Numbered from the stretch's first letter, positions 27,983-36,704 are shown. The stretch is DNA of 64,000 bases from Kurthia senegalensis (GCF_000285595.1 NZ_HE611067.1:186194-250193), one strand, 5' to 3'. Made by a program: numbers and translations. Notes: generated by a model not told the origin, from the sequence alone.

Positions 27983-29503
27983 ATGAAAATCATTATTATG
28001 GAGCGCGACGTGGAAGAGATGCGCGGGATTGAATGGTACATAAAACATTATTTATCTTATGACATCGATGTGATGAACTTATGTGAACCTGAAGCATTAG
28101 CCGATGCCATTGCTTCCTTTTTGCCAGATTTACTCTTGCTTGAACTCGAGCTCATTCAACCACCTGTCGAAAAGATGCTTCGCCAACTTTCGATTCCGAT
28201 TATCGCGCTAACAGGTGAGCCTTTATTTCAACAAGCACTCAAAGCAGTAAACATTCGAGCGTGCAATTTATTCGTCAAACCGATTCCACTAGATGAATTA
28301 AAGTCGAGCATTCTCTCACTCCCTGTAAAAGCCGCTTCACCGCCGGAAGAAAAAACACTTCGTCGCCAATTGTATGCAGATTTATTTTTAAATAGTTCCG
28401 CTCTTTATGCGCCAAACGAACAAACTTTTTTCGTCATGGAATGTGCAGATATACAGGAAAACCTCCCATTTTACAATTGGCTAATCGCGCTCCCAGTCTT
28501 TAATGAATTCGTTGCACTGCCTCTTCAAAAGCGGATTCTTTGTCTCACGCAGACGTCCGATACGGCACCATTAATCAAACAACTTCGCCTCTTCGTACAA
28601 GAATGGACGCAGTCAGGTGGAGGCGACGTGAACATTGCTTTGTACGACGGAGAGCCATCGACACTTACAGTTATGTACAACGCGTGTAAAAAAAGTTTAA
28701 TGCGCCGCTTTTATACGGGGTATCCACATATTTTTAAAACGTCCGAAACGCTGCACATTACTCGACTCGATCCACTTCTAACCTTTGAAGAACAACAACT
28801 GTGGATTGATAGCCTCGACCAGGGCGACGTGCCTAAAATTAAAAACTTATTGTATCGTTTGACGAACACTTCCATGCCTTATCACCAAGAAGATGTCCGT
28901 ATACATTTGACGAGCATACTCGCACAAATCCGGCGCTACATGAAAAAATATCATTTACAACAACATGCTGCGATTGAAACGCAGTACCGTGAATTGTTTC
29001 ACTACATTTTGGAACATCCTGTTTTGTATACGATTATTCAAGAATTCATTTTATTTACGCAGCGTATTACAAACTATGTAAAAAGAGAACAACAAGCGGC
29101 AGTCGCCGATTATACCGAACTCGCTGTCGCATTCATCGAAAAAAATTATGCCGATGCCGACTTAACGCTTCAAACGACAGCTGATGCCTTAAATATTAGT
29201 CCTAACTACTTGAGCACGATGTTTTCTAAAAAAAGAGGCATTCCGTTTAAAAAATTTGTACAACAATATCGCCTACAACTAGCCGCAAATGACCTCATAC
29301 AATCGACGCAATCTATCGCATCAATTGCTGAAGCGGTCGGCTTTGTAGACAACAACTATTTCTCTAAAGTATTCCGTAGTCATTACCAACTAACACCTTA
29401 TCGCTATCGACTTCATCATAAAAAAAGCCACGTATCTCATTCGACAGACGCGGCTCCGAACAACGCCCATGAAGCGGTTTTGCGATTTGGGCATACGACA
29501 TAA
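27983..29503 (+). CDS. AraC-family regulator with degenerate receiver domain (YesN type)
   Basis: 506 residues. The N-terminal ~115 residues fold like a response-regulator receiver, but the phospho-acceptor Asp is replaced by Glu54 (PDLLLLELELIQPP) and the acidic pair is MERD. The conserved KP is retained (FVKPIPLDE). A ~270-residue linker domain follows. The C-terminal ~100 residues contain two helix-turn-helix motifs (LQTTADALNISPNYLSTMF and SIASIAEAVGFVDNNYFSK). A Glu at the acceptor site often means phosphorylation-independent activity. Divergent from the hut operon, so it is a strong candidate for its activator, in place of HutP. Confidence 0.85.
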   Translation: MKIIIMERDVEEMRGIEWYIKHYLSYDIDVMNLCEPEALADAIASFLPDLLLLELELIQPPVEKMLRQLSIPIIALTGEPLFQQALKAVNIRACNLFVKPIPLDELKSSILSLPVKAASPPEEKTLRRQLYADLFLNSSALYAPNEQTFFVMECADIQENLPFYNWLIALPVFNEFVALPLQKRILCLTQTSDTAPLIKQLRLFVQEWTQSGGGDVNIALYDGEPSTLTVMYNACKKSLMRRFYTGYPHIFKTSETLHITRLDPLLTFEEQQLWIDSLDQGDVPKIKNLLYRLTNTSMPYHQEDVRIHLTSILAQIRRYMKKYHLQQHAAIETQYRELFHYILEHPVLYTIIQEFILFTQRITNYVKREQQAAVADYTELAVAFIEKNYADADLTLQTTADALNISPNYLSTMFSKKRGIPFKKFVQQYRLQLAANDLIQSTQSIASIAEAVGFVDNNYFSKVFRSHYQLTPYRYRLHHKKSHVSHSTDAAPNNAHEAVLRFGHTT

Positions 29504-30095
29504 ATTCAACTATGCGCCGCGACATTCGTCCAACCAAGTGCATTTTGTGATTCCTTTCGTACGAATACAACACATTTTTCACATACATCGTATTGGATTG
29601 TCGCTTCCTTCCAATAAAAATAGGCAAATACGTAGTTCTTCTTTTGTTATAATTGCTCCTTTTTACAAATAATTTATGACGCGACGACGAAAAGTGCCAC
29701 TTCTATACTAGAAGTGGCACTTAATTTTATTTATGTCGTATGGAGGAATAGGGTTTTGGAGAATTTACTAAATAATTTGAACTCGCAATAACTGTTTATT
29801 CGCTACAACATAACGCAAAATCGAACTTCGATTTAACACTTATATTAACAATTGGAAGTATTATCATAATTTTTATCGTTATTTATTAATGTATAAAAAT
29901 CCTATTAAAAGACGTTAAATATTTTCAAAGATTCTTATGTACACTAACTTACCATAAGAGTTGTACTCACAAAAAAGGATGATCATAATGATCATCCTTT
30001 TTTTATTCTATTTATTATTTATAGGAATTAATTACTTTAAAATATATGTAATGTAATAATCAGCCATTAGTTGAAAATATTGCTGTGAGCTAAAA
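29504..30095. other. Intergenic region with two strong hairpins
   Basis: No gene supported. Hairpin AAGTGCCACTTC/GAAGTGGCACTT at 29692-29722 is a probable terminator region for the AraC gene. A second hairpin, AAAGGATGATCAT/ATGATCATCCTTT at 29974-30000 followed by a T-run, contains two GATC sites. Short open stretches here have no ribosome sites. GC falls from here on, marking entry into the restriction island. Confidence 0.6.
29974..30007 (+). terminator. Terminator-like hairpin at island boundary
   Basis: 13-bp perfect arms AAAGGATGATCAT and ATGATCATCCTTT with one-base loop, then seven T. No plus-strand gene is close, so it may be a leftover or a bidirectional terminator of the BglII-like gene. 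Confidence 0.6.
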
Positions 30096-30749
30096 TTAAA
30101 TTGTTGGTAATACCTCTCCCGTTTCTAACATTACTACATAACCTATTTTAGTTGTACTACCTTTTTTACATTGATGAACTATTTCAAATGTTTCAGGTGC
30201 TTCTAACCCTATAATTACTAAGGGTACACTTAATTGATTATTTAATGGTGGTAGATGTTTAAGGAACTTCTCATATGTTCCTACAGCTGAATCAAATCCA
30301 CCAGCACGTCGTAAATCATCCGTTGCACATATGATTACACCAACGCGAGTTTGAATAGCTTTCTCTACATGATTTAATTCACTCGCTAAAACAGGTTTTA
30401 ACAAATTCCATGCTATTACTCCTGAATGATTAAATGCCACTTCAACCGAAACATCTTCTTTAGCATAATCTAATCGCCAATTTTCATTGTGATTATAGCT
30501 TGCGTCATTGAAAATAGGACTCTCAGCAAACCATCCCATATTTATAAATTGTTCTTTAAGCAATTGATTGATAGAAGCTGAAATACTTTTACCTCGGTTT
30601 GGACGATTTAAATAATTATCTATAATATCTTGATCCGTTATATTTTCAATTGCAGTTTTAATTTCATTCCAAAGAGGTTTGATTTCATCCTCTGTTTCTA
30701 CAATTGATAAAGCAAAACGATGTGAATGTAAATGTTCTTGATACTTCAT
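30096..30749 (-). CDS. BglII/BstYI-like type II restriction endonuclease
   Basis: 217 residues from the ATG at 30749 (AAAGGAAG six bases upstream), close to BglII (223) and BstYI (~203). The core LDYAKEDVSVEVAFNHSG gives Asp94 and Glu103 in the D-x8-E spacing of BglII (Asp84, Glu93). The third active-site position, Gln95 in BglII, is Ala105 here. The later segment TRVGVIICATDDLRRAGGFDSAVGTYEKFL matches the corresponding region of the family. BglII cuts AGATCT and BstYI RGATCY, so a GATC-core target is likely. No methyltransferase is adjacent; the GATC methyltransferase at 34150 could protect it. Activity depends on whether Ala105 is tolerated. Confidence 0.65.
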   Translation of the reverse strand: MKYQEHLHSHRFALSIVETEDEIKPLWNEIKTAIENITDQDIIDNYLNRPNRGKSISASINQLLKEQFINMGWFAESPIFNDASYNHNENWRLDYAKEDVSVEVAFNHSGVIAWNLLKPVLASELNHVEKAIQTRVGVIICATDDLRRAGGFDSAVGTYEKFLKHLPPLNNQLSVPLVIIGLEAPETFEIVHQCKKGSTTKIGYVVMLETGEVLPTI

Positions 30750-30982
30750 ATATGACTTCCTTTCTAATAACAAAATTAATTTTAACAGATAAATAATATT
30801 TATAATTGCAATCTCTCAAATAGTTTTTATTAATTTCTCTATTATTGCGGAATCCACAGTCCATATCATATTTATTACAATCTAATTTCTCAACAAAGTA
30901 GACTAGTCATTATCCCATAGTTATTGGATTCGCTCCCCCTTGACTTCAAAGTTTTCAGGCCATATGTTTCGGACGCGGCACA

Positions 30983-31252
30983 CTATTCTGATTCAATGAC
31001 GCTACGTAATGTCATTTTATGCGGAACAACAAAAAGTGTCCGGGACTCTTCATCATCTTGACGCATCGACCAATTAATTAACTCTTTGACTGTATAGCGT
31101 GCTTCGCTATACCACACAACGTTATGCGCGTTCGGCATACGGAAAAAGCCGAAGTCGTTGCAGTACATATCGGCATTAACGCTAGATAAGCTCAATTTGA
31201 GGTTATTGGCGATACGTTTCGCGACTACAAGACTACGAAAGTCATTTTTATT
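30983..31252 (-). pseudogene. C-terminal fragment of an unidentified protein
   Basis: An open frame of ~89 codons that lacks an ATG and is cut off by a stop at 31253. It contains protein-like sequence (LVVAKRIANNLKLSLSSVN, NDFGFFRMPNAHNVVWYSE, YTVKELINWSMRQDDEESR) and ends FVVPHKMTLRSVIESE. The composition is that of a real C-terminus. Higher GC than the surrounding island suggests a remnant of a gene disrupted by insertion or decay. Family not recognised. Confidence 0.45.
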
Positions 31253-31367
31253 TTAAATGTATATATTTTTACTATATTGTATATAAAATAACATATTGAT
31301 GATACAAAACTTATATTGTTTCATTTCAAAATAACTATTTACATAAAAAAATTCCACATCTATATTC

Positions 31368-32348
31368 TTATACTCTAGCACTATATTGAGTAGCTTTTAA
31401 TTGTAATTCACTTTCTAAATCACCTTGGATTTTGTAAAATTTCCCTGAATTATTCTCATCATCATACTCATATACTCGAATTAATTGATATTGCTCGGAA
31501 TGCTCCTTACAGAAAGCAAGCTCATTTGGTGAAATAAAAAACTCCGAATCCAGATTCCCTTTTGTGGCTTTTACTTCTAAATATAAATATGTACCGTCTG
31601 GATTGAACGATTGAATATCGTACCCCGCTCCATCACCTTCTACTACTGATGTATGTACTACTTTATTAGCTAAATCAGTTCGTCCAACTTTGATTAATTG
31701 TTCTTTTGTATACTGTAGAACTAGTAACTCTGCTGACAACCCTAATTTTGTATTATTTTCATTTCGCGCTACATAGTTTGTTTTCTTTGCTTTGAAATTT
31801 TTCTTTCTTGAATGACTCTCTTTTTTTATAGGCGCTTCAGTTTCTTTCAAACTATTTTTAGGCTGCTCAACAATTATTCTTGCTGATTCAAGCTTAATTT
31901 CATCAAAAATCTTTTCATCATCCCATTCTAAAACTTGCCATTTAAAATGGACGGGATTTTCTAGCGTTGTATCATGATCGATGTATGCAAGTCGACCCAT
32001 ATATCGAAATTCTCTTTGCTTTTTACTAGGACGTAAGAATAAATAAATATTATGTTTCGTATAATCATGATTAATAAATTCAATGATTTGCTTATGATCC
32101 AGCGTATGCTTCTTTTGAGATTGCCACGTTAAAACACCATCTTCTGTAAGGTTTTCTTTAAACGTAACACCTAGTTTATCTTGGCCAATTGTTACAAAGA
32201 AAACATAGTCATGTTTACGATTCGGAATTCTAACAATCCCATGAAGTCCCCAAATGCCTGCACCAGCCGTAAACTTTGTAATCCCTCCATCAAAAATTTT
32301 ATGCACATCTTTTCTAGTATACTTTTCATGTAATGTCAATTTTTTCAT
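31368..32348 (-). CDS. DUF3427-DUF3883 protein, predicted PD-(D/E)XK nuclease with N-terminal recognition domain
   Basis: 326 residues from the ATG at 32348 (AGAGGTG seven bases upstream). Residues ~1-145 resemble DUF3427, a domain usually found at the end of helicase-nuclease proteins: LHEKYTRKDVHKIF, YVFFVTIGQ, LTWQSQKKH, IYLFLRPS, FRYMGRLAY. After a basic linker (~160-190), residues ~195-326 resemble DUF3883: LGLSAELLV and GYDIQSFNPDGTYLYLEVKAT, giving Asp244 with Glu258-x-Lys260 as a PD-(D/E)XK active site. Divergent from the Sau3AI-like gene with a 91-bp shared control region. It could be a modification-dependent nuclease or an accessory nuclease of the island. No activity is known to me for this exact fusion. 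Confidence 0.7.
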   Translation of the reverse strand: MKKLTLHEKYTRKDVHKIFDGGITKFTAGAGIWGLHGIVRIPNRKHDYVFFVTIGQDKLGVTFKENLTEDGVLTWQSQKKHTLDHKQIIEFINHDYTKHNIYLFLRPSKKQREFRYMGRLAYIDHDTTLENPVHFKWQVLEWDDEKIFDEIKLESARIIVEQPKNSLKETEAPIKKESHSRKKNFKAKKTNYVARNENNTKLGLSAELLVLQYTKEQLIKVGRTDLANKVVHTSVVEGDGAGYDIQSFNPDGTYLYLEVKATKGNLDSEFFISPNELAFCKEHSEQYQLIRVYEYDDENNSGKFYKIQGDLESELQLKATQYSARV

Positions 32349-32439
32349 TTCCACACCTCTTACTATCCATCATATTACTTTTAAGTTAAATTTAACATGA
32401 TATATTATTGATATAAGAATACTAAGGGAGATGTACATA
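32349..32439. promoter_or_regulatory. Divergent control region with 12-bp palindrome
   Basis: 91 bases between the DUF3427-DUF3883 gene and the Sau3AI-like gene. A perfect palindrome GTTAAATTTAAC lies at 32385-32396, and a TATAAG -10-like element at about 32413 points to the endonuclease gene. Candidate site for shared repression; no C-protein gene is visible. Confidence 0.4.
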
Positions 32440-33951
32440 ATGGCAAAACATCCATTTACATTTAATGAATTAAATACAATTTTAAGTGAAGCAACGGGAA
32501 AAACGCTTGGAGAAGCGGATGTAAATAACGTCTTTGCCAAAACAATTGATAAACCGAAGATTACTGGGATTGCCGGGGATGTTGTGGAACAATCTATATT
32601 AGGTTATCCAGCTGATTCAGACAGTGATCCAGACTTAATTATCGATGGTGTTCCTACAGAACTTAAAACAACAGGGATTCGTGTGAAAATTCCAAAGGGG
32701 AAGAAGAAAAAAGAGTACAAAGCAAAGGAACCGATGTCTATTACTGCGGTGTCTATAAATAACATTGTAAAAGAGGATAATTTTGAAGATTCTCGTTTCT
32801 GGCACAAGCTAGAGAATTTACTGCTTGTGTATTACAATTACGCAGCACCTAAAGCTGTTCCTGCAACAGAGTATTCGAATTTTATAATTGAAGGTTATCA
32901 ATTCCATCAATTTTCAGATGAAGATAAAGAAATTTTAAAAAATGACTGGACGATTGTACGCGACTTTATTCGAGATATACAAGCGAATTATGCGGATCCT
33001 CGTACAGAATATCCGCGCATTTCGTCTGAACTTCGTAAAGAGCTGATACTTATTGATACAGCACCTAAATATCCGAATCCTCCTCGTTTCCGTTTGAAAC
33101 AGTCTACAGTTGGCACTATAGTTGAAAAGCACTTTGGTCAAAAATTAGAGGAATTAGACAAAAAGTATTCATCATTCAAAGAGCTAGATGATGAACTTCA
33201 TCGTTTAACAACTTTATATAAGGGTCATACCGTACGAGAGTTACTTGAAATGCTACATATTAATGCAACATTAAATAAACATAAAGATGTATCAAAAAGT
33301 GTAACTGAGCAGATTATTGTTAAAATGCTTGGTGGTAAGGCAAAGAAATTGAGTAAAATTGATTTATTCAGTAAAGCTGGAATTATTCCTAAAACTATCG
33401 TAACCACCACTGCTGGAACACGTACTGAAGATATGAAGCTATTCCAAATTGATTTTGAGGAATGGACGCGTAGTGAATATGATTCAGACGAGGGGGAATT
33501 GCTGCCTATGACATTTGATCAATCGTTTGTTCATAATTATTTTGCAGAGCATCAATTTCTATGTATCGTTTTCCAAGAGTCAACGGACGGAGATAAATTA
33601 CTCGATAATAAATTCATTGGCTTTAAACGATTAGCTTTTGATGAAGCTTTTATAAACAGTACGGTTAAAAAGCTATGGGAAGATGTTCGTGAGCTTGTCA
33701 TCGATGGGTTATTAGTTGAAAGTGTTGTCTATAAAAAAGATGGAACACCACAGATTAATAAAAAAACGAATACGATAAAGAAATCTTTAAATTTCCCTAA
33801 GTCTGCGGAATATGATGTTTTTGTAAGAGGAAGCGGTACAGATTCCACTCATAAAAATTTTATATTAAATGGCATTCATATGTATTCTCAATATGTATGG
33901 ATTAAAGGATCTACGATGGTTCATTTATTAAAAGATATAACTTTCATCTAA
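32440..33951 (+). CDS. Sau3AI/MutH-family type II restriction endonuclease (predicted GATC)
   Basis: 503 residues from the ATG at 32440, nine bases after AGGGAG (the ATG at 32431 abuts the site and is rejected). Sau3AI is ~489 residues. The N-terminal MutH-like domain has GIAGDVVE (Glu50, as in MutH) and DPDLIIDGVPTELKTTGI, giving Asp65/Asp69, Glu74 and Lys76 as the D-E-x-K catalytic set. The C-terminal half (~260-503) is a second, catalytically inert-looking MutH-like domain, as in Sau3AI, where it acts as allosteric DNA-binding module. Sau3AI cuts before GATC. Followed by the cognate C5 methyltransferase, 198 bases downstream with its own promoter. Confidence 0.88.
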   Translation: MAKHPFTFNELNTILSEATGKTLGEADVNNVFAKTIDKPKITGIAGDVVEQSILGYPADSDSDPDLIIDGVPTELKTTGIRVKIPKGKKKKEYKAKEPMSITAVSINNIVKEDNFEDSRFWHKLENLLLVYYNYAAPKAVPATEYSNFIIEGYQFHQFSDEDKEILKNDWTIVRDFIRDIQANYADPRTEYPRISSELRKELILIDTAPKYPNPPRFRLKQSTVGTIVEKHFGQKLEELDKKYSSFKELDDELHRLTTLYKGHTVRELLEMLHINATLNKHKDVSKSVTEQIIVKMLGGKAKKLSKIDLFSKAGIIPKTIVTTTAGTRTEDMKLFQIDFEEWTRSEYDSDEGELLPMTFDQSFVHNYFAEHQFLCIVFQESTDGDKLLDNKFIGFKRLAFDEAFINSTVKKLWEDVRELVIDGLLVESVVYKKDGTPQINKKTNTIKKSLNFPKSAEYDVFVRGSGTDSTHKNFILNGIHMYSQYVWIKGSTMVHLLKDITFI

Positions 33952-34092
33952 AATAAACAAATACTAAAGAAAAAGAAGGTTTTTTTCGCCGATTATTTCA
34001 TAATACCCACGCCCTACTTCTCAAATAATAATTTTATTGAAAATATTTACCTTTAAAAATGATGTTATTTAAATGATTAAAAACATAATGAT

Positions 34093-34121
34093 TGATCTTC
34101 TGAGATTTTTAAGATATAATG
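34093..34121 (+). promoter_or_regulatory. Promoter of the methyltransferase with GATC inside the -35 box
   Basis: TTGATC at 34093-34098, 17-base spacer, TATAAT at 34116-34121. The -35 hexamer contains GATC (34095-34098), the predicted recognition sequence of the enzyme it drives. Methylation of this site could down-regulate the gene, giving feedback control (inference). Confidence 0.65.
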
Positions 34122-34149
34122 AAAACACTAAATGAAAGAAGGTTAATCA

Positions 34150-35403
34150 ATGAACAACAAACTCAATGTAGTCGAGCTTTTTGCTGGCGTGGGTGGTTTC
34201 CGGGTTGGTTTGGAAAAAGCAGATAAAAAGCTATTTGATACTGTATGGGCCAATCAGTGGGAACCTTCTAAAAAAACACAAGATGCATTCGATTGTTATA
34301 ATTCTCATTTCCCATCAAGTGAAAATTGTAATGACGATATTTCAAAAGTACCGAATAAAACTTTTGAAGATATGAACATAGATTTATTGGTTGGTGGATT
34401 TCCTTGCCAAGATTATTCAGTCGCAAGATCTTTATCAAAAGAAAAAGGGATTGAAGGGAAAAAAGGGGTTCTATTTTGGGAGATTAAACGCATTGTAGAA
34501 GTTTCTCACCCTAAGTACATTTTATTAGAGAATGTAGATCGTCTATTAAAATCTCCTTCTAAACAACGCGGGCGTGATTTTTCAATTATGCTAGCAACAT
34601 TTCGTGATTTAGGTTATATCGTTGAATGGCGTATTATTAATGCTGCAGAATATGGATCTTCTCAACGTCGTCGCCGTATTTTCATATTTGCTTACGATCA
34701 ATCACTCGCATATGCAGAACGTCAATTAGATTTTTCAACTGGAGAAATTCTTTTAAAAGAAGGTTTCTTTGCACAAACATTCCCTGTGAAAGAAGAGCTT
34801 TATAAAAATCGTGAAGCATTCGTTGAACTTCCTTCGGATATCGTTGAAATCTCAGACACGTTTTCATTTGAATATCATCAAGCAGGTATTATGATTGATG
34901 GTAAAGTTCATACAGTTCATCCAGAAGCGCTGGATCCACAAGCTGTTACATTAGGGGATATTTTGCAAGATGAATCAGAAGTAGATGAGAAATTTTACTT
35001 GAATGAAAATCAAATTGAAAAATTTGCGTACTTACGCGGGCCTAAAAAAATTGAACGTACATCTAAAGAAGGTCATAAATATATCTTCTCTGAAGGTGGG
35101 ATGTCACCTACCGACTCACTAGAATTACCAGGGCGTACAATGCTAACAAGCGAAGGTACAACAAATCGTAGTTCTCATGTTGTCGAGGTGAATGGACGTA
35201 AACGTTTCTTAACACCCATTGAATGTGAACGACTTAATGGATTCCCAGATAATTGGACTGCTACAATGGGAAATCGTATGCGTTACTTCTGTATGGGAAA
35301 TGCACTTGTTACACAGATGATTGAAAAAATGGGTAACACTATTAAAGAAATCGATGCTGCGGAAACACGTAATATCGCACAAATCTCATTAAATCTTCAT
35401 TAA
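34150..35403 (+). CDS. DNA (cytosine-5-)-methyltransferase, predicted GATC specificity (M.Sau3AI-like)
   Basis: 417-residue C5-cytosine methyltransferase. Motif I LNVVELFAGVGGFRVGL (5-21), motif IV GGFPCQDYSVA with catalytic Cys86, motif VI ENVDR (127), motif VIII QRRRRIFIFA, motif IX/X RFLTPIECERLNGFP and MGNALVTQMIEKMG. The target-recognition region lies between about 230 and 320. M.Sau3AI is ~412 residues and makes GATm5C; pairing with a Sau3AI-type nuclease supports the same target. It would protect against the nuclease upstream and, by GATC overlap, possibly the BglII-like enzyme. Own promoter; terminator follows directly. Confidence 0.92.
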   Translation: MNNKLNVVELFAGVGGFRVGLEKADKKLFDTVWANQWEPSKKTQDAFDCYNSHFPSSENCNDDISKVPNKTFEDMNIDLLVGGFPCQDYSVARSLSKEKGIEGKKGVLFWEIKRIVEVSHPKYILLENVDRLLKSPSKQRGRDFSIMLATFRDLGYIVEWRIINAAEYGSSQRRRRIFIFAYDQSLAYAERQLDFSTGEILLKEGFFAQTFPVKEELYKNREAFVELPSDIVEISDTFSFEYHQAGIMIDGKVHTVHPEALDPQAVTLGDILQDESEVDEKFYLNENQIEKFAYLRGPKKIERTSKEGHKYIFSEGGMSPTDSLELPGRTMLTSEGTTNRSSHVVEVNGRKRFLTPIECERLNGFPDNWTATMGNRMRYFCMGNALVTQMIEKMGNTIKEIDAAETRNIAQISLNLH

Positions 35404-35433
35404 AAAAGACCGGGATAATACCCGGTCTTTTTT
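35403..35433. terminator. Bidirectional terminator at end of restriction island
   Basis: AAAAAAGACCGGG pairs with CCCGGTCTTTTTT around a six-base loop, between the convergent methyltransferase and acyl-CoA dehydrogenase-like genes. Confidence 0.85.
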
Positions 35434-35454
35434 ATATAGCTTCAAATTCTGAAA

Positions 35455-36609
35455 TTATTCCCCAATCGCCACTTTCGCTACTTTCATCACCGTCATATCG
35501 TCCATCGGTGGATTGTGTAAGCCTGCGCGAATGTCGCGGTAGTAGCGGCTGAGCGGATTCGTTTGTTGGAGGCTCTGTGCACCGACGATTCGCATTGCTA
35601 AATCGACGACTTCGAGAGCGGTATTTGTCACGAATAGTTTCGCAACGCCCAGTTCGTTCGTCACCGTTTCAGGGCGCGTTTCAAATTGGCGGATTGTACT
35701 GTAGAGGAAGTGACGTGCGGTCATTAATTTAATGTTCATTTCCCCAATTTTTTGTTGAATATGAGGCAATTCAGAAATTGTGACGTCTAAGCTATTCGGT
35801 TGGTACGTTTTCGCAAAGTTTGTCGCATAGTCACAAGCAGCTTGCGCGATGCCTAAATAAACAGCGGGTACGTGAATAATCCAACCGTTTTGGCGAATCG
35901 CACCGCGTGGACCGTTCATCGTTTCAAGTAGCGCGTCTTTTTCCACGTAAACGTCTTCTAATACGAGGTCATGGCTCGCCGTTCCACGCATTGCCATGAC
36001 GTCCCACGTTTCGTCAATGCGGACACCTTTTGCTGTCGCATCTACGAGAAAATAGCCGATTGCTTGTTCGTCTTCCATCCATAGTGCGACGATTGGATGC
36101 GTTAGCGCTGTCGAAAGTGACGTAAATGTTTTGCGTCCATTTAATAGAAAGCCGTCCCCTTGTCTCGTCGCATGACCTTCCGGGCGTCCACCACGCGTCG
36201 GACTACCGGTCGCTTTTTCTGTTACGGCACGATTCGTTAAGGCACGCTCGTGAACGATTTTTTTTGCGAGGAATTCGTGTTGTGCTTCTTGCCACAATTG
36301 TTTTTCGTAAGCATCCCCGATGATGCTCACGTGCCATCCGATCGATAAAGCCGTCGCCCCGTCATAACGTGCGAGCGTTTCTTGGCATAATACGAGGTCA
36401 TAAATGCCGAAACCAAGCCCTCCGTAAGACTTAGGTAACGTTAATTGGTTGTAGCGAATATCGAGTAATGCTTCGATGCTCTCCTCCGCTAAACGTCCTT
36501 CGCGATCTGCCGCTTCGCCTGCTTGGCGGATCGCCGGCCCAATCGTATGTAGTTGATCCAGCATTTGCTGTTGTTGCTCTGTTTGAATAAAAGGTTGTAA
36601 TGGTTCCAT
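35455..36609 (-). CDS. Acyl-CoA dehydrogenase-family flavoprotein
   Basis: 384 residues, standard length. Conserved segments: LPKSYGGLGFGIYDLVLCQETLARYD near 58, GFLLNGRKTFTSLS (~152), WDVMAMRGTASHDLVLEDVYV (~202), and C-terminal RIVGAQSLQQTNPLSRYYRDIRAGLHNPPMDD. The last motif, with RYYRDIRAGLHNPP, resembles the DszC/flavin-monooxygenase branch as much as true acyl-CoA dehydrogenases, and I see no clear catalytic Glu. Substrate is therefore open. AGGCATTTCATGG-type weak SD near the start. Monocistronic, between two terminators. Confidence 0.78.
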   Translation of the reverse strand: MEPLQPFIQTEQQQQMLDQLHTIGPAIRQAGEAADREGRLAEESIEALLDIRYNQLTLPKSYGGLGFGIYDLVLCQETLARYDGATALSIGWHVSIIGDAYEKQLWQEAQHEFLAKKIVHERALTNRAVTEKATGSPTRGGRPEGHATRQGDGFLLNGRKTFTSLSTALTHPIVALWMEDEQAIGYFLVDATAKGVRIDETWDVMAMRGTASHDLVLEDVYVEKDALLETMNGPRGAIRQNGWIIHVPAVYLGIAQAACDYATNFAKTYQPNSLDVTISELPHIQQKIGEMNIKLMTARHFLYSTIRQFETRPETVTNELGVAKLFVTNTALEVVDLAMRIVGAQSLQQTNPLSRYYRDIRAGLHNPPMDDMTVMKVAKVAIGE

Positions 36610-36704
36610 GAAATGCCTCCCGACTTGTTTTGCTTATTGTAACACTCTTTTCAAAATCTGTTCGTCCATTTTCTGAATTGTTCATTTTTTGTTCTTCCGA
36701 TAAA

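Noticed and set aside
29364..29672. Open frames over the 3' end of the AraC gene
   Set aside because: Shadows of the AraC coding sequence; no ribosome site and no conservation pattern.
30096..35403. Whole island considered as a prophage or integrative element
   Set aside because: No integrase, att repeats, tRNA gene or phage structural genes; only low GC and a gene remnant support transfer.
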